Assembly: GCA_004194705.1 (NCBI GenBank)
Contig: SADC01001291.1
Span: 496,001 to 560,000, forward strand
Origin: Ditylenchus dipsaci
Lineage: Eukaryota > Nematoda > Chromadorea > Rhabditida > Anguinidae
Reading direction: 5' to 3'
DNA: 64,000 nt
In this document: positions 32,326 to 44,466 of the stretch, piece after piece
How the letters are laid out: each line of letters starts with the position of its first letter
Position numbering within the stretch: the first letter of the stretch is position 1
The notes under the pieces: generated by a model
What the model was told of the DNA's origin: nothing
Seen by the model: the letters and a program-made list of their open reading frames with translations, nothing else
Databases searched by the model: none
Made by a program: the position numbers and the translations under genes

Positions 32326-33395
32326 CTACCTCAAGACTGGAACAATCTGGAGCAGTTGCTGGGTGCTTCTACTGCTCAGTCCGCGTTGAGCTCTTGTTCT
32401 GCTAGATTCGGGCACTACAAATATATTCCTGGTCCTCCTTAGCTCACTGTTTTTGGTGTTGTCAACCAGCTTCTTCACTATGTCAGCCATGATTGTCCTT
32501 CTGCTGCGCCGCAGTTGTTGGTTGTTGTTGTTCTTATTGCTGTTCCTCATGACAAAGAATTGGCTGAGTGCGGAGTGGTCGAAAGAGTGCACTCTGGAGG
32601 GCTTGCTGGCTAGTTTAGAGGCTGCTGATCTCAATACAAATGGTGACTGGTTCAGATGATCAATACCATCTTCTGAAAATTTGTAAAGTCAAGAGGGCAG
32701 AATAGATATTTACACGACGTTTTAGAGCATTTTGTGCTATATATCGGTCCAGAAAATGCCCAATTTGATTTTTTTTAAGCGAACATGAATTTAATTTTGA
32801 TTGTGGAGTGAAATTATAACCCGATACCGTAAAACTTCAAATAGAAGAGCACCCCCTAATCCAAAATCGTGTTTTTGGCATTATGTTTTAAACCCAATTT
32901 ATTAAGACTCATCTGAAGCAAGCTACCCCCTCCCCTCATTCAATAGCAAATCTAACTGGCTACAAAACGAGTGCTGACTTGCGTGGCTCAAAGAAAAAAA
33001 ACAGGACGTTTGAACTTGTTTTATTAGAATTTTTACGTTAATCATATTTTATACACAAAAAAGACTCCAAATTATTTTTAGAAAACGCGAGAGCTTAACG
33101 AAAGATGAAAATTTTTATACTCACTTTGGCTTGCTGCTGGCCATTGACCATCATCATCCGTAGTAGACTGTGTTTGCAGCTGTTGTTTTTGTTGTTGTTC
33201 GGGATAGTCACTGTAGGAGACCGACCTTCTGACTGTGGCTGTGCAGCACCTGGCACAATGATTGTCATTGACGTACTTTTGGCAACGCATTCCGCATCCA
33301 CAGTCTCCATTTACTCCACAAATAGTGATGAGAAGTAGTAGGGCTAGTGTTAGTCTTCTACTAGACAACCAAATATGTCCAGCATAGTGTGACAT
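32326..33395 (-). CDS. Secreted cysteine-rich neuropeptide-like precursor, 205 aa
   Basis: Two exons join in frame on the minus strand: 33395-33125 (ATG, strong donor GTGAGTATAA) and 32672-32326 (acceptor CAAATTTTCAG, TAG stop). Residues 1-30 form a signal peptide with a hydrophobic run ALLLLITICG; cleavage after Gly30 is likely. Residues 31-55 contain six cysteines (32, 34, 38, 47, 50, 51) in DCGCGMRC and CARCC, followed by Arg-Arg at 56-57, a classic prohormone convertase site. The rest is Gln- and Asn-rich with more dibasic sites (LRRSRR, LRRTR), as in a peptide precursor. The six-cysteine block ending in CC before a dibasic site recalls trissin-type peptides of arthropods, but the spacing differs, so I assign no family. 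Expression in neurons or secretory cells is inferred. A host gene is likely because frame, splice sites and signal peptide agree. Confidence 0.72.
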
Positions 33396-35713
33396 TTTGC
33401 TGAATTTAGTGTCAAAGACAAGAAATAACAGGCTTAGTAGCGGGATTGTTGATAGATTTCTGGAGTACTGAGAATCTAAAATGTGCTGTTGTTTAATGGA
33501 AATGTGCCAAAAGTTGCAGTAAAGTGTGATTTCAAAAACTCATATTTATCTGATTCCTACTGTAGTATAGCTTACAGTCGACTCTCTCGATAAAGAACAA
33601 CCACAAAGTTTACTCCCTCGCAGAGAATTTTGAAGTCTTTTGCTCAATTTAGTTAGCCAACTTGGTTAAGAAACAGCAAGGATTTCGACTTTTATGATAT
33701 TTTTTGAAAAAAAGTTATAGTTTATATATTTTGACCCGCAACTCTTTCAGTAACAAACGCCTAAATCTTAAACAGGCATTCTTTGAAGTATTTCTCAAAA
33801 AAGATCAGCAAAATAGGAATTATTAGATTTAACTGAAAAGACTTCAAAATTTCGGGTGAAAAAGTGGTGGTACTCGGCTGTTTTTTATTGGCGAATGAGC
33901 AAAATGTTTCTAAAATTTAGGTAAAAAACCTCGGGCCTAGCTCGAGGGATTTCACTACTTGTAGCTGAATCTTCATAAAGGCTCACTGTTACATTATCTA
34001 AGCATCTTTCAAAAGGCAAAGATTTTTTAGGAAAATTTATAATTCGCTACCTAAAGTTTTTACTTAAAAAAAAAGAGAAGAAGAAAGTGTAAAATAATCT
34101 TTTGTGTTAGACTGATACAGTGAGTGCTGTTGCTGATAACTATATAGTTGTTGTGGGGAGTCCCAACATAAGGGTGGAGCCAGGAGGCGGGCACTCTGAC
34201 GTTGAGGGTCTAGACCTGCACTGCACCATGTCTTTGAATCATTTGCTGGAGGGGGGGGGGGCAGATGTATTATTACACAAACTGATGGCTGGGTGTGCCC
34301 TCTCTTCAGAACATTCGTTGTAATTGTGCAAACACAGAAACTAAAACTTTTTGATTCGGTCATCTTTTTGGAGTGGGCGTAGAACATGAAAAAGTGTGTG
34401 TTTTGCAAAAGGAAGCAAACAAAATTTAGGATGACTTGCACCAACGTCACACTATTATACTTTATATTTCATCATAGTCATTGTATGTGATGGGGTTTGA
34501 GGGCTATGCACACGAGTCTCAAAATATAGAGTGAGACCACGAGCCAACAGGAAAAAAGTGAGGACTCTCAAATTATCATGATATTTTGAGAATTTGAGAA
34601 TGGAACGCGATTATGAAGATGCTGAATAATGACTGATGCAGTCGACTCTCTCCATGGTGATCACCCAAAAAGTTCGTTCCCGCCTACGGTTCGACACTTT
34701 TTTTACCTCAATTTTCGAAGGCTTTTGTCAGCTGTCTTCTATAATTAGAGAGAATACGGTAGTCATGCAGAATTGAATGTCGGATTAGTATTGTCATAAA
34801 AATTTCAAAATTGTAAATTATCAAAATTGTTAATTTACGACAAAAAGAAACCTAGTTTCAGCCTGGTTATATGACTGAGAAAATTTTACGTGTGCATAAT
34901 TCTGTAAAGTCCCATGTGTGTTAAAAGAGTGAATGAAAAAGTAATAAAATTGCACAAATATGAGTTGTTGGTCTAACTAAAGTAATTAAGTCTTTTACTC
35001 CGGGGGATTGCTTTAAACAGCATGTGATACTTGAAGATGGAAGTAATAATACACCTTTTTGCAAATGTGCATTATTCAGGGTTCCACTTTCATCCATTAA
35101 TGTCCACTACACTATTTCCGGCAAAACATCTTAATTTGAAGCATGACTTGCCCTTTTTCGTTTAGTTTCCAAACTATTTTTGCTAAAATTATTTTGAAGC
35201 AGTTTTTGCATTATGTCCGGGTCGAAGTGCAGAAATATATGAAAAAAAACGAATGAAAACAGTCAAAGGTATGCAAACGCAGTAATGTTTTGGTGGTTGA
35301 AAACAAAAACCAGTTTCCCATATTTTACTATAGTTTTTGTCGTAGAACTTTACTTTTTATTACTTCAAACAAAACTTTGTTAGGAAATTGGAAACTACAT
35401 GAAATGACCGGAATTGTCGCGTTTTTGACCCTTTTTGCTTACTGTGTTGCTCCTAATAAGACCACTGCTGCAATAAGCTTTCATCTGACGAGAGGTTGAA
35501 AAATTAGCGTGCGGGATGCTATTGGAAGAATTGCAATTTTAAATTTTTGGTGAAGCCTTATTTAGAGGAAATTTGGTAAGTTTGGGTTATTTTTAATTTT
35601 CAACCTGTTTGAAAAAAGCCAGCATTTTCAACACAAAATAAGCAGCACATCTTAGCCATCGAACAATGAAATTTTTGCTAAAGCATTGAAAAATCAAGAA
35701 ATTATGACACGAC
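33396..35713. other. Intergenic DNA with CAGTCGA-type MITE remnants
   Basis: Remnants of the TA-flanked family are seen at 33571-33610 (ACAGTCGACTCTCTCGATAAAG) and 34638-34695 (GCAGTCGACTCTCTCC). A 128-codon minus-strand open frame (34064-34450) contains a G-homopolymer and a proline run but no domain or splice evidence. The promoter of the secreted-peptide gene should lie just right of 33395. Confidence 0.5.
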
Positions 35714-35952
35714 TACCGTATTTCCTTTAATAAGGAAGCCGGCCGCCTTATTTTTTGGATGTCCGAAAAATTAGAAAAATTTGAGCTCGATCTCAAGATT
35801 TTTGGATTAAAATCTTAAATTCTAATAGCGGAATCTGTAAAGCTCGTGGAAGTTAAGAAAGCACCAAAAACAGATTTGCAAAATATTTATTCTGGCTGAG
35901 ATGTGGGTCCTCAAAGTCGAAAGGACCGCCTTATTAAAGGAAATACGGTGTA
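35714..35952. mobile_element. Palindromic MITE with CCGTATTTCCTTTAATAAGG ends
   Basis: CCGTATTTCCTTTAATAAGG at 35716 pairs with CCTTATTAAAGGAAATACGG ending at 35948, and TA dinucleotides lie just outside. Related ends occur at 37960/38640, 44347/44466 and, partly, 39589 and 61245. This is a dispersed ACCGTATTTxCTCTAAT family. Confidence 0.75.
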
Positions 35953-37955
35953 TTGTTGCAAAAAAGTGAAAGACGATCAATCCGGAAAGTTTGTATTTCT
36001 CACAAAAACAAAATTTAGGCCTTTTACTTGTATTATCGTTAATCTTAATTTATTTTGAGATCGGTAGTGTTATCATCGTCCTATATTAATGGGGTTATAG
36101 GCGAATTAAGATTCGGTACTGAAATTCGGACGTAACAGGTTTCTTATCGCCAAAATTTGTAAGTGGTTTAGCTTCTGGCCCATTTGACTTATTTCGGGTC
36201 GAATTCGACGCCGCTATCTACTAGTCCAAATTTTGATTAACTTATTATAAAAAGTGATACATTCAACTTTTTAAAAGACATCTTCACAGCCAAAATTTAT
36301 TATGAAATAAAAGAATTTCGCAAAAGTATCGAGTTATGGAGGCTCGACCCTAAACGCTGGTATTATATGTGAAATATCAGTCGTAATCAGCCTTTTGTGA
36401 CAGATTTTCGTTTATCGTGGCAGCAACAACATTTTCCGTGGCTCATTCTAGCCAATTCTCAATCCAAATCGTACGAAAAAGTACAAAGAGCACATGTATT
36501 TAATAAACAAGTACATTTTGTTTAAATTGCTTTGTAAGGAAAACTCAAACCTAATTAACTATTTTACCTAACTTATTTAAGAGATTGAGCTTTCCAAAAA
36601 TAATGATAATTTCTTTAAAAGGTGCGCACAGAGGTACTGGATATTGTTTGTACCTTTTATAAATAGAACAAGCAAATGGCTCTATTTTTGACGTAACTCA
36701 ATTCAGCTAAAAGCTTAAACATAATTATTGCAGAAAAGTACTGTAAAATAATGGTATGTACTTTACTGATGTTTTGAGCTACACATGTTTAAAAAAAAAT
36801 ACGTTTTTTTTAATTTAAAATTTATACACTAAAAAGTATAAGAGAAAAAAGGTATACTTTTCGTAAAAATGAAAGCAATAAGACATTTTTCTATTTGATT
36901 TGTCAGTAATCTGTTCGTCGCTGAGTTCTGATAATTATATAGTAGTGTTGTTATCTTTGATACATTCAATTCTTAATTCATTTTTGGCGGTGGCAGGAAA
37001 TGGTGTTCTCACCATGACTGCAAGCCAATCAAGCGTCACAGCACTGTTTTTTAGATAATCACCCTTATGTCACCCAAAAACACAGCTATTTGAAGAATGT
37101 GCTACGACCTATATGATCCCTATTTGATTTGTAAATTGTTTGAAGCGGAGTCATTACTGATTTCTCAACTGAACGTCTATTTTAGAAATTGATTTCTAAA
37201 TATGGCCTGTAAAAACAATTTAAACAATTTGGTCAAAATTTGCGTATTTTGTTTGGGGGGGCAGTGCTAATTCAAGCTAAAATTAGGTCTGCCATCGGGA
37301 CATAAACCACACGTTTTTAAAACCCAGAGAATTTTAAAAATCCCGATACCGTTTCACGCCAGGCCTATAGTAAATCCCAAAAAAACATTTGCCGAAAAAT
37401 TCCTAAATTTATATAAATTTTATTGGAAATCCAGCAAACTTTTCATATAATTTATCCTGAATCCTTTAATCATTCCTATATTTTGTCTAGTGGGAATCAC
37501 TTATCCCTGAATATCTCAAGGTCCTTTGCTACAATGACCTACAATGCCTAGAATATCTGCGAAATATCAAAAATGTGATTTGACTATATTTTATCATCAA
37601 ATTTTTATTCGGCACTCTTAAAAGTACGTTACCACCCTGAATTCGACATGTTTTTAGCTCAATTTTAAAGTCTTCTGCAAATGTAATTTGCAAGTATATT
37701 CCAAAATATCGCAAGGATTCTGAGATTGCCGGTTTTTTTACCAAAATCTTTATTTTTCCATAAAGATACTCGGTTATCCGGCACCTGATTTTCAAAAAGG
37801 TTGACTGATAACTGCGGTTCGCAGGTCTTCATGGCAAAGTTTGAAAATTTGGGGGTTTTTTTTAAATTTAAAAGCGACAGGAAAAATCAGAATACTTTCG
37901 ATACTTTGGACTAGACTGTCAAAGCACATTTTTCAAAAGACTCAGAAAATTGAAC
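35953..37955. other. Intergenic DNA, nothing recognised
   Basis: Two kilobases without a supportable gene, RNA or palindrome. Confidence 0.5.
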
Positions 37956-37957
37956 CA

Positions 37958-38641
37958 CCCTACTTCCTCTAATAGAAGACCCAGGTATTATATTTTTCAA
38001 CCTCCCTCCAGGGAGTGTTATATTACAGGGGGTCTTATGACAAAGGGGGTCTTGCATATTTCAACCATGCCGCTGAAAAAAAATTAACAGAAATTTAGTG
38101 AGCAAATGTTCTGAGTACTAAGTATTAACTAAATAACATGTATCGCAAGTTGCGGGTTCACCGAGAGATGTTTTCACCTCCACCAATTACAGAAGCAGCC
38201 GATCTGTGATCCTCCATTGGAAATGCAGCTCCTCGTACATTCAAAATGCAAACAAAACAATATTAAATATGAAAAACACGTGAACAAATTTTACCTTGCA
38301 CCGAAAAATATGAAATTTACATTTCTTGTTATCGAGTCATATACAGGGTTAGTCATAAAAACACGGACATTTTTGAAAAAAATTGCGTTGGTAGTTCCTT
38401 ATCCATCGATTTCCCCAGGAAAATCCATGACGTAACTAACTATCTAGGAACTCCATTTCAAGCGTCATTTTTATAGACGAATTCTGACGGATTTTTTAAT
38501 TTATTCGCTGAAATTGCAAAACTAACAAGGTTGGGCGCTTTGAAAATTCATCGGGGTGTGGGTGTTAGGGGTTTTATATTTTCAACCTTCCTCCAGGGTG
38601 GTGATATATTACAGGGGTCTTCTATTAGAGGAGTTACGGTA
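37958..38641. mobile_element. CCGTAxxTCCTCTAAT-family element, 0.68 kb
   Basis: The left end CTACTTCCTCTAATAGAAGACC and right end GGTCTTCTATTAGAGGAGTTACGG are inverted. TTTCAACCTxCCTCCAGGG is repeated in direct orientation near both ends (38000 and 38580). At 38360-38450 a segment matches 57800-57900 (TCGATTTCCCCAGGA). Confidence 0.65.
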
Positions 38642-40112
38642 ACAATAGTATTGGACTGAAGGCGGAAACTAAATTTTGAGGGTACCGGAAAAATGAGGTT
38701 TGACTGTATAGACAACGTAACCTATAATGCAAGGTTGGGTCTTGCACTTTTAAAAAGATTTTTCTTTATTCAATACCCCAAATTTGGCGTCAAAAATTTG
38801 TTTTTTCACTTTAAATGGTAATAAGCACTGAGTATAATGGATTTTTCTTCTAAAAGTAGTCTAAATGTCCTTTTTTGTAAATTTTTATTCCCATTTCTGT
38901 AATACTCTTTTTATTAAGCAAGGTCAAGTGCTTACTATAAAATGCTAATTTAAATGCCCAATGGGGTCGAATTTGAAAACAAAGATGTGTAATGCACAGA
39001 AAATCACCTAACCGATTTTTAATTTTAATATACTTTTGTTTACTCAATTTTCGAAAAACTAATTGATCTTGTGACTCATTGACTACAAAACAGAGTCAAA
39101 ACAGAGATTACAGCCAAGTTATTTCCGAATACATATAATTATTTGGTTAATCTCAATTACAGGAATGCCGGCTTATATAATGTTTTGAATATGTAAAACA
39201 CAGAAAACAAATTTCCGGCAGTGATGTAATTTACCCAAAGCTGTTGTTTTATGTATAGGCTAAACTTCAAAAACAGCAATTTTTTTTGTAAAAATCTTTT
39301 CAGAGGCTTTTGCGCACCGGTGAACCCGCTCAAAAAAATTCGGAATTTCACCCAATGATTTAAATAGAGCTTTAGTTGCAATGATTATTACTCCCAAAAA
39401 ACATTTTTTAATGCAGAACTATATGATAATTCGACTGCTTTTTCTTCTTCTTTTCTCTGACGCCAGTTCTTCTACCGAAATATATTCTTGTCTGCTCACC
39501 TGATATTTTCCCTGTGAAAAAAAATTAAAAAAGAGATTAGAAAAAATATTAGAAATATTTTTTAGAAATTTGATAAAAGAGACACATACCGTATCCCCTC
39601 TAACGGACCCCCGGAGCGCTTATTTTTTAACCCAAAGTCCGAAAAGTGGAATCGGTAGAGATTATAAAAACACACTGAAACAGCCTTTCAAAATATTTAC
39701 TCTGCACCAAGATACAGATCCTCAAAATAGAGGGAGCTTATACAATATGGGGAATTAATTAGAGAAAAAGCACTTTTCAGAGAGCGATAGCTGAAAAAAA
39801 ACAAAGAGAAAAAGAAGATACCTAAGGTCAGAGCACAAAGGAAAACATCAATAACGAAGACTGAAATACGGTAGTCTGTCTTTTTCCTCAAATAATACTT
39901 TGGTCCCCTAGTGCATTTTAATTTTTTACATTTTGTTTAAAGTGAATATTATGTGAATAATGATGATTTTTGCAAAATTTCCTTAAATTTTATTTGATTG
40001 TTCAAAATTACGGAACTTTCAATTTATGACATGTCACTTTATATCAAGTTATCACATGTCTAAATTTAGGGTTATTGGTCTAACTAACCGTTATCAAATA
40101 AAGTTTTCGGTT
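38642..40112. other. Intergenic DNA, nothing recognised apart from a MITE fragment
   Basis: TACCGTATCCCCTCTAACGG at 39588 is a fragment of the family above. No gene is supported. Confidence 0.5.
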
Positions 40113-40114
40113 TA

Positions 40115-40868
40115 CAGTCGACTCTGGCTATAAGATACTTTCGGCATAAGATACCCCCGCTATAAGATACCTCTTTCCCACTTTGGTTGGCCGACAGAGA
40201 AAGTCAAGTAATTTCACCCCTGCTATAAGATACCTTCAACATGGGATACCTCTTGAGAGTTACGCTTTCGCTGTCGATATAAGATACCATTACAATTTTT
40301 TTCTTTTTTCCTCACTTTAGCATCAGATTTTTCAGGAAATAGCAGCTGTGCTGACTATCTTTGGTCCCAACTCGCACTCTTCAACTTGCGCCGATTATAA
40401 ATGGTACTGAGTAGCTTAGCGTGCCCCTAAGCCTAAGTCTAAAAAACAGAGCGAACAAAACTCAAAAATTAATATTTTAAAAAGTATAAGGCTGGTAGTT
40501 GTGTGTGGTTTGTGAGATGAAGCAGCTGGATGTTCTTCACCATCATCCGAGTTGATGCACTATATACAGGTCTTGCTGGTCTTTCCATAAGCTGAGCCTA
40601 TTACCTGACTCTCTTTTTAATCATACAATACGGAGAAAAATGAAAAATATGTTTAAGTTTGTTCTAACATACGGTGGATTGGGTTTCTGCTCATGTGTTA
40701 AGCTTTTTTGTTATGTTTAATAAAAAAATTACTTAGAATATTATTGACTATCGTTTTAAGATACCCATATGCCAGATGTGGTCGGTTTATCCTCGGTATA
40801 ATATACCTTTGCTACAAGATACCCCTGAGCTCGGTCCCGTAGTGGTATCTTATAGCGAGAGTTGACTG
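40115..40868. mobile_element. TA-flanked element, TATAAGATAC repeats, CAGTCGACTC ends
   Basis: TA sits at both edges (40113-40114 and 40869-40870). The ends CAGTCGACTCTGGCTATAAG and the complement of CAGTCAACTCTCGCTATAAG are inverted. Subterminal GCTATAAGATACC units are repeated five or more times at the left and three or more at the right. The 750-bp interior has no transposase. CAGT ends with TA targets suggest pogo/Tigger-type mobilisation. Confidence 0.82.
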
Positions 40869-40870
40869 TA

Positions 40871-41780
40871 TTGTCCTTCGACCTGGTCATTAATTAAGTA
40901 AGTTTTCTTTGTCCAATTAACCAAAAATGTTCGAAAAATGCTGTTTCCTTCAACTTTTAAGACCAGATTTTTTCATGTTGTACTTGTATAACATGAAAAA
41001 GTGGAAAATTAAAAAAAAACGGTGCATTATCTAAGGAGGAAGTATCGAATACAGTAAATTCAATTCACGCCTGTTTCTTATTGGAAAACATTCTCAGTGA
41101 TTAGTGGAAGTTTCCGACAAAACAAAAAGCAAATACTTAAAAAATCCGTTTTTTGTTTATTAAAAATTATTAAAATCAAAGAATTTTCTTTGAAAACTCA
41201 AGACATGAACTTTTGTTGACTTATTACGAAATTTGGTTTGAACACACAAAGAACACATTCCTTTTTGTTTGATGCAGATGGACACATTGCTCTCACCCCT
41301 ACAATCAGTCAGTGCTTGTGGAAGTGTAAAGAATGATATCCATTAATTAGTAGCAGCAAAACTACCGAAAACAAAAGTAGGAAGTCTAAGGTCTATCAAA
41401 GAAGAAAACAAGCTACAGACACAACATATTGCGAAATTGCTTTCAACGAAACCAAGACCATAGATCAGGAGTTCAACCAAAAGCAGTGAATGGTAATAAA
41501 AATTGAAATAAAAAATATTGAGTGGTAGTGGTGTTTGCAGACTCAAAACAAGCAATTCCTTGAAAGTGGTGGTGGGTAGACATCAGTAAGTAGGCGAACA
41601 TGCAGTTTTATCAGTAGTCTCAACAGCTACTGCTACCGGTCTTATCACCATCGATGAACTGGAAAAAAAGTAGTGGAAAATTTGTTGAAACTGATCTCGA
41701 CACTCTGACCACCTATTTTGTGTCACGCATAGTTTGGAACAGACTTTTTAAGTGCGTAATTCATTGAATTACCAGCACTG
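40871..41780. other. Intergenic DNA, nothing recognised
   Basis: Only short open frames without domains. Confidence 0.5.
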
Positions 41781-42145
41781 CTTGTGAAGTGCACATGAAG
41801 AGGGGGCGATAGAGGCACCCTTTTAATATGATTGAACTGCAGGGAGACACAATAAGAAGAAGTTTAATGACCAATAAAATGTGAATGCCCTTTAAAAAAG
41901 AGTTGGAAATACTGGTTTGGTTTAAAAAGTGGGATTTTCCAACATTGCCACCTAGCCATTTAATTTGAAGAGTAAAAGTTTTTGTATAGTAAGAAAATAA
42001 AAAAACCGGTATTTCTAACTTTTTTTAAAGGCATTCACATTTTATCAATTATGAAACTACTTAATTTTGTGTCGCCCTGCAGTTCAAACATACTACAATG
42101 TGCCCCTATTGCCACCTCTTCATGTGCAGTTCACACGCAGTGGTA
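41781..42145. mobile_element. Palindromic MITE, GAACTGCAGGGxGACACAA core
   Basis: Complementary arms of about 150 bp are centred near 41970. They include CACTGCTTGTGAAGTGCACATGAAGAGG and its complement, and GAACTGCAGGGAGACACAA and its complement. No coding content. Confidence 0.75.
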
Positions 42146-42287
42146 GTATAAAAACATTGAACTACTGCTTAATATTACTGTATTGCAGCAATTAATGGTC
42201 TATCTAATAAAAAAGCTAAAAACAAGAATTCAAAAAAATACGTGATAAAGATTTTTTGACGCTACTATGATATAACTAGTTTTGAAT

Positions 42288-42435
42288 ACTGGGGCCTACC
42301 GCATAAATAACTCTGGTATGCATGTTTTTTCATGCATCCAGAGTCACTTTCGAGTGATTGGTGTCTAAGGTATGTGGGTGCGCGCATCTCAACTCCGAGC
42401 CCCCCAAGCCCCCTGCGCCCCCAAAGGGGGCTTGT
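42288..42435. repeat. GC-cored MITE family fragment
   Basis: It carries GGGCCTACCGCATAAATAACTCTGG, TGCATCCAGAGTCACTTTCGAG, then GGTATGTGGGTGCGCGCATC and the CCCCAAGCCCCCTGCGCCCC block, as in the copies at 5169-5610 and 23460-23850. Confidence 0.7.
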
Positions 42436-43014
42436 CTATAACAGCTTTTGAAGTTGTCTATAATAGCTTTTGACGAACGACACCCAACTCGCGCCAGTCC
42501 TAACTCGCGCCGATTATATTTTGCACCAAGTATAACGTTTGACGCAAACATTTTGAACTCTAAGATTTTGGATTATCGTCGTGTACTCGTTTAAAGGCTT
42601 AGCTTGTGAACTGGTCTTTAGCTACATGAACAACATACTAATAGAACCACGAGGTCGTCCATTTAGATCGAATTTTTAAAACGTTTTAAGATTGTGATGG
42701 GATCATGGAGTATCAGGATGGTTAGGAAAACCACCTGGGACATTTCCTTAACAGGTGTCCACCTCCTCAGCAGGTGCCCACCTCCAGAATTCGTCATTTT
42801 GGATTCAGCCAAAATTAATTGAAAATTATCATACCGCATTCAAAATCGCGTCCTGAACATGATTTGATAATGCTGAAACAGCAACTTGACATGCAAGAAC
42901 CTTAGTTCTGGAGTATTTTTTTTATTTCGTAGTGTTAGTATGGAGGTGGTGGCACATAAAAAATGGTACTCAGGTGGTAGTACCAAGCCACTGATCAGGT
43001 ATCGGTACTCAGGA
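42436..43014. other. Intergenic DNA, nothing recognised
   Basis: ACTCGCGCC repeats occur at 42488-42520. No gene is supported. Confidence 0.4.
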
Positions 43015-43029
43015 TCGGTACGTGACAAT

Positions 43030-44288
43030 TCATCACAACGCCGATTCATCACAACGGACAATTCATCACAACTCCTTAAAAAGGGACAATTCATCACAAC
43101 TCCTTAAAAAGGGACAATTCATCACAACTCCTTAAAAAGGGACAGTTCATCACAATCAGACAAAAAGAGACAATTCATCACAACCTTACCATTTGAACCG
43201 ATGATCAAACAAAAACCTTTATTATCTCCCAAAAACCTATATCAATCGCTAATTGATGTGTCCTTTCCAGTGAACATGGACGCTAACAACTTCTTGCGCA
43301 ATGGTCGATTCAGTTTCGGTGCTCTTGGTCAAGCTGTGGGATTAGATGCAAATGCTTTAATGGGAATTGTGCAGAATGCTCTCAATCAGGTGCCAGTTCC
43401 TCCGGTGATACAGCCAATCGAACTGCAAGCCATAATAGAAGAAAACGTGAGTTTTATCTCTCAATATTCTTATCTGCTTTTTTTTTCTAGGACTACATCA
43501 CCATGGTCAAATCGGAAAAGGGCAACGACAAGGCAGTGCACGGAGGATTTCAATTTCTGAAGAATCGGAAGAACAAAGATGGCAGCAAGCAAGACTGGCG
43601 CTGTGAAAACTATCAGGAGAAGAACGGTGGATGCAAAGCCTCACTTCAAACAGTCGTTGCGGGAATGCCTTCACCAAGTTCAAGCCGCACGATGGAACCT
43701 GCGCGCACAACCACGCTTTAGATGAGAAGGCAGTTACGCTCAGCAACATCAAGTCAAATTTGAAGAGAAGAGCTGTGGAAACAAGAGAGGTTAGTTTTAA
43801 AACTTGTATAATTTTCATACAATTACATTCAGAAACCGATGGACCTACTAAACCACGAATTGCAGTCAGCTCCGCTAACCGTGTGTCCAAGTCTAAGCAG
43901 CAGTGCCGTCAGAAAAACAATCTTTGATATAGGTTTTGGGAGATGACAAAGGTTTTTGTTTGATCATCGGTTCAGATGGTAAGGTTGCGATGAATTGTCT
44001 CTTTTTGTCTGATTGTGATGAATCTTCCCTTTTTAAGGAGTTGTGATGAATTGTCCCTTTTAAGGAGTTGTGATAAATTGTCCCTTTTTAAGGAGTTGTG
44101 ATGAATTGTCCCTTTTTAAGGAGTTGTGATGAATTGTCCCTTTTTAAGGAGTTGTGATAAATTGTCCCTTTTTAAGGAGTTGTGATGAATTGTCCCTTTT
44201 TAAGGAGTTGTGATGAATTGTCCCTTTTTAAGGAGTTGTGATAAATTGTCCGTTGTGATGAATCGGCGTTGTGATGAATCGTCCGTAT
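43030..44288. mobile_element. Mutator-like element with CAATTCATCACAACTCC array TIRs and a FLYWCH gene
   Basis: Both ends are tandem arrays of GACAATTCATCACAACTCCTTAAAAAGG (about 28 bp), inverted relative to each other: about five units at 43030-43190 and about ten at 43985-44285. The inverted repeat extends inward through TTTGAACCGATGATCAAACAAAAACC. A possible imperfect 9-bp duplication is TACTCAGGA before and GACTCAGGA after. One gene with a FLYWCH domain lies between the arms. Assignment to the Mutator superfamily rests on structure, on FLYWCH content and on the similar neighbours. Confidence 0.75.
43276..43946 (+). pseudogene. FLYWCH-type zinc-finger gene inside a MULE, one frameshift
   Basis: Three exons: 43276-43446, 43491-43789 and 43833-43946, about 194 residues if joined in frame. 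An acceptor-like TTCCAG ends just before the ATG, and the frame also extends up to 43201. Residues 58 onward show a FLYWCH pattern: HGGFQFLKNRKNKDGSKQDW, RCENYQEKNGGCKA, then GTCAHNHALDE, giving the C, C and H-x-H ligands. FLYWCH fingers bind DNA and are found in nematode regulators and at the N-terminus of Mutator-like transposases. Exon 2 is one base short of phase: near 43667 GCGGGAATGCC breaks the frame, and one extra A restores continuity into NAFTKFKPH. Splice sites are otherwise good. The stop lies within the inner TIR. No DDE transposase domain follows, so this is a truncated MULE gene or a captured host gene. Confidence 0.7.
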
Positions 44289-44345
44289 CCGACTCAGGAT
44301 GAGGTCTAGGTGAAAGGTTCGACGGTAGTGTTTTCCAGGCTAATT

Positions 44346-44466
44346 TTCGTATTTCCTCTAATTGTCGCCCCGCTCTAATTGCTGCCCCCCCCCCAACCAC
44401 TTAAAGTTTGAAAAAATCGCATGCTTCTAATTGCCGCCCCGGGCGGCATTTAGAGCAAATACGGTA
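44346..44466. mobile_element. Small MITE, CGTATTTCCTCTAATTG ends
   Basis: CGTATTTCCTCTAATTGTCGCCCC at the left is roughly complementary to GCGGCATTTAGAGCAAATACGG at the right. CTCTAATTGCxGCCCC is repeated inside. It belongs with the elements at 35714 and 37958. Confidence 0.65.

Noticed and set aside
34064..34450. 128-codon minus-strand open frame with a proline run
   Set aside because: No domain or supporting splice sites, and it depends on a G-homopolymer whose length may be wrong.
43030..43190. Direct repeats with regular spacing that look like a CRISPR array
   Set aside because: Units are contiguous without unique spacers, an inverted partner array exists at 43985-44285, and the DNA is eukaryotic.
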